Part shown: positions 55,423 through 63,582 of the stretch, one piece after another
How the letters are laid out: the number at the start of each line of letters is the position of its first letter
How positions within the stretch are numbered: position 1 is the first letter of the stretch
From: CADEED01 sp035765415
Lineage (GTDB): Bacteria > Pseudomonadota > Gammaproteobacteria > Steroidobacterales > Steroidobacteraceae
DNA length: 64,000 bases
NCBI GenBank assembly: GCA_035765415.1
Contig: DASTXR010000056.1
Location: 33,230 to 97,229, forward strand
Direction of reading: 5' to 3'
Notes under the pieces: generated by a model
Database searches by the model: none
What the model saw: the letters and a program-made list of their open reading frames with translations, nothing else
Told to the model about the DNA's origin: nothing
Position numbers and translations under genes: made by a program

Positions 55423-57125
55423 ACAATCGTGCCTCCGCGAACATCCTCATGGTCGACGACCAGCCGGCGCGGCTGCTGACCTACCGGGCGATCCTCGAAC
55501 CGCTGGGCCACAACCTGGTCGCGGTCAACTCCGGCCTCGAAGCGCTCGACGCGCTCATGAAGCAGGAATTCGCGGTGGTGCTGCTCGACGTCAAGATGCC
55601 GGGCATGGACGGTTTCGAAACCGCCGAGCTCATCCACGACCACCCGCGATTCGAGACCATTCCCATCATCTTCGTGACCGGCGTGCACGTCACGGAGTTC
55701 GACCGGCTCAAGGGCTACAAGGCCGGCGCCATCGACTACGTGTATATCCCGGTCATCCCGGAAATCCTGCGCAGCAAGGTCGCGGTGCTGGTCGAGTTGT
55801 ATACCAAGCGGCGCGAGCTGCAGGGCGTCAACAAGGAGCTGGCCGAGTCGAACAAGGCGCTGGCGGAAGCCAATTTCGCGTTGCAGTCGGAAAAGACCCG
55901 CGAGCTCGAAGAGCTCAACGGCCACCTGCGGCGCGCCAACGATGAGCTGTCGCGCTCCAACGCATCCCTCGAAACCGAGATCCGCGAGCGCACGCGCGCC
56001 GAGGACATGCTCAAGGATGCGCTGGTCAAGCGCGACGAGTTCCTGGCCATGTTGTCGCACGAGCTGCGCAACCCGCTGTCCCCGCTGCGCAATGCCTCGC
56101 ACATGCTCATGCAATGCGAGTCGCAGGATCCGAAGATCCTGTGGTCGCGCGGTGTCATCGAACGGCAGTTGAAACACATGATCCGGCTCGTCGACGACCT
56201 GCTCGACGTGTCGCGCATCGCCCGCGGCAAGATCGTGCTGGTATCCGAACGCGTCAACGTCGCGGACATCGTCGCGGCGGCCGTGGAAACCGTGCAGCCG
56301 CTGCTGGAACAGAAAAAACAGAAACTCGAGGTCACTCACGCCGATCCGGAGCTCACGGTACGCGGCGACCCGGTGCGGCTCTCACAGGTCGTGGGCAACC
56401 TGCTGCACAACGCCGCCAAGTACACGGGCGAGGGCGGAAGCATCGCGCTCATGACGCGCTCCAACCAGGGCCTGGCCGAAGTCAGCGTGCGCGACAGCGG
56501 CATCGGCATCTCCGCCGAATCCATGCCGCACATCTTCGAGCTGTTCACGCAGATTCCGAGCGAGCGCGTGAACACCGGCGGCGGACTCGGCATCGGGCTC
56601 GCGCTGGTGCGCGCACTGGTCGAGCTGCATGGCGGCGACATCAGCGCCGCGAGCTCCGGGCTCGAGAAGGGCAGTGAGTTCACGGTCCGCCTCCCGCTGT
56701 TCGCCAGCGAAGAGACGTCGCGTAACGCCACCCAAACTACTCCGCAGCCCGAGCCGGCGGTGCAGGTGCGTCGCAATATCCTGATCGCCGACGACAACCA
56801 GGATGCGCTCGAAAGCCTCGCGCTCATGTTGCGGCTGGAAGGGCACGAGGTTCATTGCGCTTCCGACGGCGAGGAGGCGCTGGCGCTGGCGGGCCTGCGC
56901 CGGCCCGAGATAGTGGTGCTCGACGTCGGCATGCCCAAGCTCGATGGTTGCGAGGTCGCCCGCCGCATTCGCGCGGAGAGCTGGGGACGCGGCGCCGTGC
57001 TGGTGGCGCTCACCGGCTGGGGACAGGATGTCGACCGCCGCCGTTCGCGCGAAGCGGGTTTCGACATGCACCTCGTGAAGCCGGTGGATCCGGCCACCAT
57101 CTGCGACATGCTCGTTCAGGGATAG
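55419..57125 (+). CDS. Hybrid histidine kinase with N-terminal and C-terminal receivers
   Basis: A 568-residue kinase with order REC - coiled coil - HisKA - HATPase - REC. The N-terminal receiver (8-125) has Asp57 in VVLLDVKMPGMDG, but its usual conserved Lys is missing: the loop reads DYVYIPVIPEIL. HisKA has His214 in AMLSHELRNPLSPLRNASHML. HATPase has VRDSGIGIS and GGLGIGLALVR. The C-terminal receiver has Asp502 in VVLDVGMPKLDG. It overlaps the preceding kinase by 4 bases, so both are translationally coupled; the first REC may accept phosphate from the upstream kinase (inference). No HPt or DNA-binding output is encoded here. Confidence 0.9.
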
Positions 57126-57130
57126 CAGCC

Positions 57131-57314
57131 AGGGGGCTGCACCCCTTCCAACCCAACGGTGACGTTGCGCTGGAACGGGAAGAACTCTCAACTCTGAACA
57201 TTCGAAAGGGACGAAGAGCCCTTCGTTCCAAGAATTCCTTTAAACCTACCGTCGGGTCGGAAGGGGTGCAGCCCCCATTTCGCGGACGCGAAATCGGGTG
57301 CAGCCCCCTATCTT
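57131..57314. repeat. Palindromic intergenic element, copy 4 (composite)
   Basis: A 29-base inverted repeat (57132-57160 and 57248-57276, with two mismatches) carries gggggctgcaccccttcc and encloses an 87-base spacer. It is followed by a perfect 8-bp hairpin atttcgcg/cgcgaaat (57277-57294) and another cgggtgcagccccc block. It lies between the kinase operon and the DUF2235 gene and shares its G/C blocks with the elements at 34526 and 62059. Confidence 0.8.
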
Positions 57315-57332
57315 AAAAAAAGGGCGGTCACC

Positions 57333-58202
57333 ATGGCGCTATACGCGTTCGACGGTACATGGAACTCGGAAAAGGATGCCGGACAGTACGACCGCAACAC
57401 CAACGTGGTGCGGTTCAAGGACCTCTACGGCGGAACCAAGTTCTTCTACAAGGGTGTCGGCACCAAGCACGGGACGATCGGCAAGTTCCTCGGTGGCGCA
57501 TTTGGTGTCGGTGGCCACGACCGTATCGAAGACGCGAAGCGGGACGTGGCGAAGCAGTTCGCTGCCGGCGATCGTCACATCGATATCGTGGGGTTCAGCC
57601 GCGGCGCAGCATTGGCCGTGCATTTCGCGAATGTGATTGCCGATGACGGGATTCGTGTGAACGGCGTGCTCGAGCGGCCCCCGGTGCGATTCCTGGGTGT
57701 ATGGGACGTGGTTGCCGCCTTCGGTATCCCCGTGAACCTCGGTTTCAATTTCAATCGCATCAACCTGGGCTACAAGCTCGGACTCTCGAAGGGCGTGAAG
57801 TTCTGCTATCACGCGCTGGCTCTCGATGAGGCCCGCCAGGCATTTCGCCCCACGCGCGTGCGCGGCGGCTGCGAGGTCTGGTTCCGCGGCGTGCATTCCG
57901 ATGTCGGCGGCGGCAACAACAATCACTCGCTCAACGACATCACGCTGCGCTGGATGCTCCGCAAGGCCGTGGCCAGCGGTCTGCCGATGGCGACCGACTG
58001 CGTCGGCACCGCCTGCACGCGCGCCAGCATCGACGGCAGGATCGGCGACAACTTCGATCCCATCCAGAACCGTCCGCGTGAACCGAAGGCGGACGACCTG
58101 TTTCACTACACGGTGTCGGCGCGCGCGAAACACGTGAATCCTCCGGAACCGTGCACGCGCGAGACCGAACTACTCGAAGGCCAGCCCTGGAATCCCGCAT
58201 GA
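57333..58202 (+). CDS. DUF2235 alpha/beta-hydrolase (Tle1-like lipase family)
   Basis: A 289-residue DUF2235 protein. Motifs: LYAFDGTWNSEKD at the N-terminus, the nucleophile elbow GFSRGA (Ser89, residues 87-92), GVWDVVAAFG (Asp125), CYHALALDEARQAF and VWFRGVHSDVGGG (His188, Asp190). The Ser-Asp-His triad is therefore likely intact. Family members include T6SS phospholipase effectors and uncharacterised intracellular lipases; this one has no signal and no VgrG neighbour. Its stop overlaps the patatin-like gene start (ATGA), so the two are translated together. Confidence 0.88.
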   Translation: MALYAFDGTWNSEKDAGQYDRNTNVVRFKDLYGGTKFFYKGVGTKHGTIGKFLGGAFGVGGHDRIEDAKRDVAKQFAAGDRHIDIVGFSRGAALAVHFANVIADDGIRVNGVLERPPVRFLGVWDVVAAFGIPVNLGFNFNRINLGYKLGLSKGVKFCYHALALDEARQAFRPTRVRGGCEVWFRGVHSDVGGGNNNHSLNDITLRWMLRKAVASGLPMATDCVGTACTRASIDGRIGDNFDPIQNRPREPKADDLFHYTVSARAKHVNPPEPCTRETELLEGQPWNPA

Positions 58203-60649
58203 CCGGCAAACCCAGCCCGAAGGACGATGGCGGCCTGGTCAATGTCTTCGACGATTTCCTGCTGAAAGAACGCGAGTCGCTCAAGCTGCCCTGCGGCAAG
58301 GAGCAACTCGCCGACCCCTGTGGTTCGGCGCTGGCGATCTCCGGCGGCGGCATACGCTCGGCCTCGTTCGCGCTCGGGGTCATCCAGACGTTCCTCAACG
58401 AAAAGCCCGGCAATACTCCCGCCGATTCGAGCGAGACCTGCTTCGATCGATTCGACTACATGTCGACGGTGTCCGGAGGCGGGTACATCGGCAGCGCGGT
58501 TTCCTGGCTCAAATATCATTTCGCCAAAGGCGGCAACTGGCGCACCTACCTCGGCACCAACTACCTGGGTGCGCGCAGCGCGGAGTTCCGCGCCGACAAC
58601 ATCACGGGTGTGGACGGCAGCAGCTTCACCTGGCTCGACTTCTTCCGCCAGCACGGCAACTACCTCAAGCCTTCGAGCATGTCGACGATGTCGCTGATCG
58701 GCGTGGCGTTGCGCGGCATGCTGATCACGCTGTCGGTGTACACGGCCATCCTGGCCGTCATGTTGTGGGCCATGCAGGTGGGCGGCGTTCTCCCGCCACC
58801 GACCGGCGCGTTACCGTGGGCGGAACAGCCGCAACGCATCGAGTCCATCCTCCTGTTCCTGGGCCTCATCGCCGGCGGCGCGTTCCTGCTGTTCGGCATT
58901 GCGAGCTGGTTGGGGAGCATCCCGACCAAACACTCCGTGCGCATCGGCATGTTTCCGCCATTCCTGTTCGTGATGGCCGGCGCATGGCTGCTTCGCAATC
59001 CCGATGGCAGCTTCTCCGTCAATCCCGACGGCCTGCATTGGCGCTGGCCAGTGGGCGCGGGTTTCCTCGTGGCGGCGGCGGCCTGCCTCATCCTGCTGTG
59101 GTGGGCGAAAGACGACTACGACCAGGCGCGCAGCGGCACGCACGTCGTGCACAAGTGGCAATACCGCGTGCGCATCATCTACCAGCAGGTGCTCGGGCCC
59201 TTGCTCACGGGTCTCACGCTGGTGCTGGCCGTGTGGAGCGTGCCGCATGTCTATCAATTCATCGTCACGAAAGTAGGTGGGGCGCTGTCGGCCGGCCTGT
59301 CGAGCTCGCTGCTGGGCGTCGCGGGCGCGGTCTATCAATTCATCGCCGGGCGCGACAAGAAATCCACGTCGTCGACGTTCTCCACGCTGCGCATCCTGCT
59401 CACCTCGATCCTGCTGGTGTACGGCATCCTGCTGGTGGCCTACTCGGTCGTGCAGGCCGGCGAGGGTCACCCGGTGCCGCTGTTCGGCATCGAAATTCCG
59501 CTGCTCGCCATCATCGGCGCCGCGGGCGTGATCGCCGGCCTCATCGTGAACGCCAACTACATCGGCATCGGGCGCATGTATCGCGACCGGCTGATGGAGC
59601 TGTTCATGCCGGACAAGGAAGCCATCCGCGACAACCAGTGGCGCCGCGCGGGAAACGCCGACCAGTTCGACATCACGAAGCTGACCGACGAGGACGGCAA
59701 CCCGCAGCGGCCGATGCATCTCGTGAACTGCAACGTGGTGATGGTGGGCGCGCGCCAGGACCGGTTCCGCGGTCGTGGCGGCGACAGCTTCGTGCTGAGC
59801 CCGCGGTTCAGCGGCAGCAGCGCCACCGGGTGGATAGAGACCACCAAGCTCGGTGATGGACACTTCACGCTGGCGACGGCCGTCGCGTCATCGGGCGCGG
59901 CGGCCAGCCCGCACGCCGGCGTCGCCGGCCGGGGCATCACGCGCAACCCGCTGGTATCGCTGCTGCTCTCGCTCACCAACGTGCGGCTCGGGTACTGGAT
60001 CCGCAATCCGCGGGCGTCGCAGGAACCGAAGAACTGGCACAAGTGGTTTCCGCCGAACCTGCTGATGCCCGGCATCCGCCAGGGACTGTTCGGCAGTGGC
60101 ACCACCGAGACCGCCTTTTTCATCGAGCTCACCGACGGCGGCCACTTCGACAACACCGGGCTGTACGAACTGATCCGGCGTCGCGTGAAGATCATCGTGC
60201 TGTCGCAGGGCAGCCAGGATGTCGGCTACTCGATGGACGATCTGGCCAACGTCATCCAGCGCGTGCGCGTGGATTTCGGCGTGCACATCCGCTTCACCAG
60301 CGACACCTATCCACTCGACGCCATGCGCCCGTCGGAGCTGGGCGCGGTGGTCAAGCGCGGCTGGGCGGTCGGCACCATCAAATATCCGGGCACGGAACTG
60401 CAGGGCATCCTGCTGTACCTGCAGGCCTCGCCCATCGCCGGCATGAATGCCGACACCATGTCCTACTGGCGCCGCAACGTCGACTTCCCGAATCAAACTA
60501 CCGCCGACCAGTTCTTCGACGAGGAACAGCTCGAGGCCTACCGCGAGCTCGGCATGGCGATCGCGCAGACGGCGGTCAGGACGCTGAAGGGCGAATACGA
60601 GCCCTGGGATGAGCCGATGACGGCGCTGCGCAAGACGTTTGGATGGTGA
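58199..60649 (+). CDS. Membrane-inserted patatin-like phospholipase
   Basis: An 816-residue patatin-like enzyme in which the fold is split by a membrane region. The oxyanion motif GGGIRSASFALG is at 49-60 and the nucleophile Ser92 in MSTVSGGGYIGS. Seven or eight hydrophobic helices follow between about 164 and 452 (GMLITLSVYTAILAVMLWAM, LGLIAGGAFLLFGIASWL, VAAAACLILLWW, TGLTLVLAVWSV, ILLTSILLVYGILLVAYSVV, LLAIIGAAGVIAGLIV). The catalytic Asp is Asp646 in DGGHFDNTG, followed by VHIRFTSDTYP. So both dyad residues are kept, on either side of the membrane insert. It begins in the stop codon of the DUF2235 gene. Confidence 0.87.
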   Translation: MTGKPSPKDDGGLVNVFDDFLLKERESLKLPCGKEQLADPCGSALAISGGGIRSASFALGVIQTFLNEKPGNTPADSSETCFDRFDYMSTVSGGGYIGSAVSWLKYHFAKGGNWRTYLGTNYLGARSAEFRADNITGVDGSSFTWLDFFRQHGNYLKPSSMSTMSLIGVALRGMLITLSVYTAILAVMLWAMQVGGVLPPPTGALPWAEQPQRIESILLFLGLIAGGAFLLFGIASWLGSIPTKHSVRIGMFPPFLFVMAGAWLLRNPDGSFSVNPDGLHWRWPVGAGFLVAAAACLILLWWAKDDYDQARSGTHVVHKWQYRVRIIYQQVLGPLLTGLTLVLAVWSVPHVYQFIVTKVGGALSAGLSSSLLGVAGAVYQFIAGRDKKSTSSTFSTLRILLTSILLVYGILLVAYSVVQAGEGHPVPLFGIEIPLLAIIGAAGVIAGLIVNANYIGIGRMYRDRLMELFMPDKEAIRDNQWRRAGNADQFDITKLTDEDGNPQRPMHLVNCNVVMVGARQDRFRGRGGDSFVLSPRFSGSSATGWIETTKLGDGHFTLATAVASSGAAASPHAGVAGRGITRNPLVSLLLSLTNVRLGYWIRNPRASQEPKNWHKWFPPNLLMPGIRQGLFGSGTTETAFFIELTDGGHFDNTGLYELIRRRVKIIVLSQGSQDVGYSMDDLANVIQRVRVDFGVHIRFTSDTYPLDAMRPSELGAVVKRGWAVGTIKYPGTELQGILLYLQASPIAGMNADTMSYWRRNVDFPNQTTADQFFDEEQLEAYRELGMAIAQTAVRTLKGEYEPWDEPMTALRKTFGW

Positions 60650-60710
60650 ACTGCGCGATGAAACCTGAGCATGCAGGCTGCGTCGACCCGCACCGGGGAG
60701 TGCCCGGGAG

Positions 60711-60739
60711 TTTTTCGGGTGCGCGCGCGGGCGTATAGT
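60711..60739 (+). promoter_or_regulatory. Possible promoter of the SGNH hydrolase gene
   Basis: A -10-like tatagt (60734-60739) within gcgtatagtgcc is preceded at 17 bases by tttttc (60711-60716), a poor match to ttgaca. It lies in the 119-base gap after the patatin gene and about 30 bases before the SGNH start, so a second transcript of the cassette may begin here. Confidence 0.45.
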
Positions 60740-60768
60740 GCCCCGTCGAAAATAACAGGGGGTGTGTA

Positions 60769-61596
60769 ATGCCGAAGCCAGTCAGCCGGGTTTCCGACGT
60801 GCGTCCGAAACACGCGGTGTTCGCCGCCAGCATCAAGCAGTTTCCCAAGCGGCTGATCATGCTCACCGAAGGCGATTCCTGGTTCAGTTACCCGCTGAAC
60901 GCCAATATCGCCGACTACATCGAGATGATGAGCGACTTCTCGATTCTGCGGCTCGAGCACAACGGCGACGACGCGCGTGACATCCTCGGCGCGGGCAGCG
61001 AGCAGCTCAAGAAGATCAAGTACTACCTCAAGAACTATCCCGTGGACGCGTTGCTCATGAGCGCCGGCGGCAACGACCTCGTGGCCGGCGATCTCGCCAG
61101 GGTCCTCAACAAGAAGGTGGCCGGCGCCGTCTGGCAGAGCGCCGTGAAGCTCGATTCGCTAACTACCGTGCTCGACGACATCGTGGCCGCGTACACGCGC
61201 CTGCTGGATGCGCGCGATGCGCTGCGTCCCAGGTGCGTGGTGGTGACGCACAGCTACTGCTATTTCCAGCCCACCGGGCGCAAGGCCACCGGCCCGTTCG
61301 GTCTCGGCAAGGCCGGTCCCTGGATGCGCCCGGTGCTCGTCGCCAAGGGCATCAACCCGGACACCGAGGGCCGCGACCTCGCGCGTTTCCTCGTGGATGA
61401 GCTGCACGCGCGGCTCAGTGCGCTCGCGGCCACGCGGTCGCGATTCCACGTCGTGGACATGCGCGCAGCGCTGCCCGTGGACGACGTCCACTGGTGCGAC
61501 GAAATTCATCCGAGCGGCACCGGTTTCCGCCGGCTGGCGCACGACTTCTGGCGCCCGCTGCTCAAGGCGCAGTTTCCCGGCCGCGGCTTCGACTGA
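60769..61596 (+). CDS. SGNH/GDSL-type hydrolase
   Basis: A 275-residue intracellular SGNH hydrolase. Block I is TEGDSWFSYPL (Ser37), block III SAGGNDL (Gly101, Asn102), and block V CDEIHPSGTGF (Asp244, His247), so the Ser-Gly-Asn-His set is complete. The N-terminus has no signal peptide. Members are esterases, lipases or lysophospholipases; the substrate is not readable. The ATG follows aggggg. It ends in a TGATG overlap with the degenerate AAA+ gene, so the two proteins are coupled. Confidence 0.87.
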   Translation: MPKPVSRVSDVRPKHAVFAASIKQFPKRLIMLTEGDSWFSYPLNANIADYIEMMSDFSILRLEHNGDDARDILGAGSEQLKKIKYYLKNYPVDALLMSAGGNDLVAGDLARVLNKKVAGAVWQSAVKLDSLTTVLDDIVAAYTRLLDARDALRPRCVVVTHSYCYFQPTGRKATGPFGLGKAGPWMRPVLVAKGINPDTEGRDLARFLVDELHARLSALAATRSRFHVVDMRAALPVDDVHWCDEIHPSGTGFRRLAHDFWRPLLKAQFPGRGFD

Positions 61597-62060
61597 TGCA
61601 CGACGACGATTTGCGCCCGGTGCTCGATCGCCTGCTGGCGACGCGGCGCGCAAAGGTCGAGGAAACGCAGGGCGGCACGCCCAGGGGATTACGCGTGCTG
61701 TTCACCTGCCACTCCGGCAGGAACAAACTGCTCGCGGCGCAGCTGTTCGCGCGCGAGCTGGCGGTGGACCTGTTCCAGATCGATCTCGACCGCATCGTGA
61801 GCAAACACGTGGCCGACACCGAGAAGAATCTCGATGCGTTGTTCGAGGCCGCCGAGGCTTCCGATGCCGTACTGCTGCTCGACGACACCCAGCAATTGTT
61901 CGACGAATCGGGCCGCTTTCCGAGCCTCGACGTCGCCCACCTGCGACAGCGCATCGATTCGTACGACGGAGTCGTGTTGTTAGGGGCCGATGACCCGAAG
62001 CACATCGATCCGAAGCTCGCCCGCCAGTGCGACGAGGTCGTCGAGCTCGCCGACGACTAG
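61596..62060 (+). CDS. Degenerate (pseudo) AAA+ domain protein
   Basis: A 154-residue protein that aligns along its length with the core of membrane-linked AAA+ ATPases: ELAVDLFQIDLDRIVSKHVADTEKNLDALFEAAEASDAVLLLDD. The usual Walker A GPSGTGKT is replaced by CHSGRNKL (only the Lys remains), the Walker B DE is DD (Asp96-Asp97), the sensor-1 Asn is replaced by ADD, and the arginine finger region is LARQC. The lid domain is missing. It therefore probably cannot hydrolyse ATP. The start is chosen at 61596 because it overlaps the SGNH stop. It may be a scaffold or adaptor for the lipolytic enzymes (inference). Its stop abuts a palindromic repeat. Confidence 0.75.
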   Translation: MHDDDLRPVLDRLLATRRAKVEETQGGTPRGLRVLFTCHSGRNKLLAAQLFARELAVDLFQIDLDRIVSKHVADTEKNLDALFEAAEASDAVLLLDDTQQLFDESGRFPSLDVAHLRQRIDSYDGVVLLGADDPKHIDPKLARQCDEVVELADD

Positions 62061-62142
62061 GGGCAGCCCCCTTTTCCTAGCAAAAGGGGTCAGCCCTGTG
62101 CGGAGGACTGACCCCTTTTGCTAAGAAAAGGGGGCTGCCCCT
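62059..62142. repeat. Palindromic intergenic element, copy 5
   Basis: Arms 62059-62093 and 62108-62142 are near-perfect inverted copies (ggggcagccccc, ttttcctagcaaaagg, ggtcag) around a 14-base loop. They almost match the arms at 17898-18014 although the loops differ, showing a mobile or copied element. The left end coincides with the stop codon of the pseudo-AAA+ gene. Confidence 0.85.
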
Positions 62143-62293
62143 ATTCCCCCACACTTGTAATCCTCGGAGCTTACAGCCATGTGGTCATGCGCCTACGCGC
62201 CATCGGCCCGCAACCCTGCATCTCGCGAATCGCATAACAGCAATGATGCACTCCGCCGGCACCGACCACGGTGTCAACAACGCGGAGATATCG

Positions 62294-62455
62294 ATGCTTC
62301 ATTACGCAGTCATATTTTTTGTCATCGCGCTGATCGCAGCCGTGTTCGGCTTTGCCGGCATCGCCGCGGGCGCAGCGGGAATCGCGAAGATCCTGTTCTT
62401 CGTTTTCCTGATCCTCGCGATCGTCAGTTTCATAGCCAATACGGCTCGGAGATAA
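62294..62455 (+). CDS. DUF1328 small membrane protein (YtjA-like)
   Basis: A 53-residue protein with two hydrophobic helices, MLHYAVIFFVIALIAAVFGFAGI and AGIAKILFFVFLILAIVSFIA, and the family signature of DUF1328/YtjA (small stress-related inner-membrane proteins of unknown function). The ATG at 62294 follows ggagatatcg; an upstream ATG at 62243 would lack a credible N-terminus. It is followed after 9 bases by the BON lipoprotein gene. Confidence 0.9.
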   Translation: MLHYAVIFFVIALIAAVFGFAGIAAGAAGIAKILFFVFLILAIVSFIANTARR

Positions 62456-62464
62456 GAGGTTTAT

Positions 62465-63013
62465 ATGCAGAAATCGAAAGGCTTTTTCAGTGCGGTCGTA
62501 ATGGTCGTTACCCTGGCGATGGTTGCCTGCGCGTCCACGCGCACGACCAAGTCCGCTGGTGAGCAGGTGGATGACACCGTCACCACGGCCAGCGTCAAGT
62601 CGGCGCTGATTGCCGATCCGGTCACGAAGGCGCATCAGATCGACGTCGAAGTCTTCAAGGGCACGGTTCAGTTGAACGGCTTTGTGGACACGGCGGCCAG
62701 CAAGGAACGCGCGACCACTGTTGCCAAGGGCGCCAAGGGCGTCACCGCGGTTCGCAACAACCTCACCGTGAAGACGACTGAACGCAGCGGCGAGCAGGTT
62801 GTCGACGACGGCGCCATCACCACGAAGGTGAAGTCCGCTCTCGCCGGCGATCCGCGCACCAAGGCGCATCAGATCAACGTCGAGACGCGCGAAGGCGCGG
62901 TGCAGCTCTCCGGTTTCGTCGACAGCTCGGAAGCGAAGTCGACGGCTGAAGAACTGGCCCGTGCGGTCGACAACGTCAAGTCGGTGGACAACGAACTCGA
63001 CGTCAAGAAGTAA
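62465..63013 (+). CDS. BON-domain lipoprotein
   Basis: A 182-residue lipoprotein with signal VVTLAMVACAS (Cys at about 22). Two BON domains (about 40-105 and 113-182) are visible as VTTASVKSALIADPVTKAHQIDVEVFKGTVQLNGFV and ITTKVKSALAGDPRTKAHQINVETREGAVQLSGFV, which are strongly similar to each other, pointing to an internal duplication. BON domains of OsmY-like proteins bind membrane or phospholipid and are osmotically induced. It belongs with the DUF1328 gene. Confidence 0.9.
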   Translation: MQKSKGFFSAVVMVVTLAMVACASTRTTKSAGEQVDDTVTTASVKSALIADPVTKAHQIDVEVFKGTVQLNGFVDTAASKERATTVAKGAKGVTAVRNNLTVKTTERSGEQVVDDGAITTKVKSALAGDPRTKAHQINVETREGAVQLSGFVDSSEAKSTAEELARAVDNVKSVDNELDVKK

Positions 63014-63055
63014 GTACAAAGAGTAAGCGAGGCCCGGAACTCCGGGTGACAACCG

Positions 63056-63094
63056 CGGGGCCGGAGTGGCGACACTCCGGCCCCGTTTTGTTTT
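63056..63094 (+). terminator. Strong rho-independent terminator
   Basis: A perfect 13-bp stem (cggggccggagtg / cactccggccccg) with loop gcga, followed by ttttgtttt. It lies 42 bases after the BON gene and ends the DUF1328-BON transcript. This is the clearest intrinsic terminator in the window. Confidence 0.92.
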
Positions 63095-63196
63095 GACCTA
63101 CAGGGATATGCGATGCGCGCCGACTCCGAGGCCGAGGCGGCGATTGCACAGTGAGTCTCCCGCGATGGCGCGGCCTTCCATCAACAGGAGATGCTC

Positions 63197-63502
63197 ATGA
63201 AATCCGAGAATCGCATTGAACGATTCACCACCCACTGGCAGAAGAACTTCAAGGACGAGCCTTACTACAGCTCGAAGTATTCCTGGGAGGACTTCGACCC
63301 GGCGTACCGGTACGCGTACAAGTCGTACGAGGAGAATCCGCATACGCGCTTCGAGGATCTCGAGACGCGCCTGGAAGCCGGCTGGGACATTGCCAAGGGC
63401 AAGTCGAAGCTTGCCTGGGTCGATGCGAAAGAGGCGATGCGATCGGCGTGGCAAAGCGTCGAGCGCGTGCTTCCGGGCGACTCAGACCGCGACGGCAGGT
63501 AA
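63197..63502 (+). CDS. Small acidic/aromatic hypothetical protein
   Basis: A 101-residue soluble protein, no signal or membrane helix. It is rich in Tyr, Trp, Glu and Lys (NFKDEPYYSSKYSWEDFDPAYRYAYKSYEENPHTRFEDLE, then TRLEAGWDIAKGKSKLAWVDAKEAMRSAWQSVERVL). The EAGW...KSKLAW...AKEAMRSAW part resembles small uncharacterised stress-linked proteins that I cannot name. The ATG at 63197 has aggag six bases upstream; ATG at 63191 is too close to it. Expression in stress conditions is a guess from position. Confidence 0.7.
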   Translation: MKSENRIERFTTHWQKNFKDEPYYSSKYSWEDFDPAYRYAYKSYEENPHTRFEDLETRLEAGWDIAKGKSKLAWVDAKEAMRSAWQSVERVLPGDSDRDGR

Positions 63503-63582
63503 GGGGAATATTCCCGATTCGGTAGCAACACGGGCCGCGCTTCGCAGGGAAGTATCGAGCGAGGCGCGGCCCATCTTCCGCC

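Noticed and set aside
57333..60649. CBASS or T6SS effector system based on patatin and DUF2235
   Set aside because: No cGAS/DncV-like cyclase, no Cap accessory genes, no VgrG, PAAR or immunity gene in the window. The families alone do not support either label.
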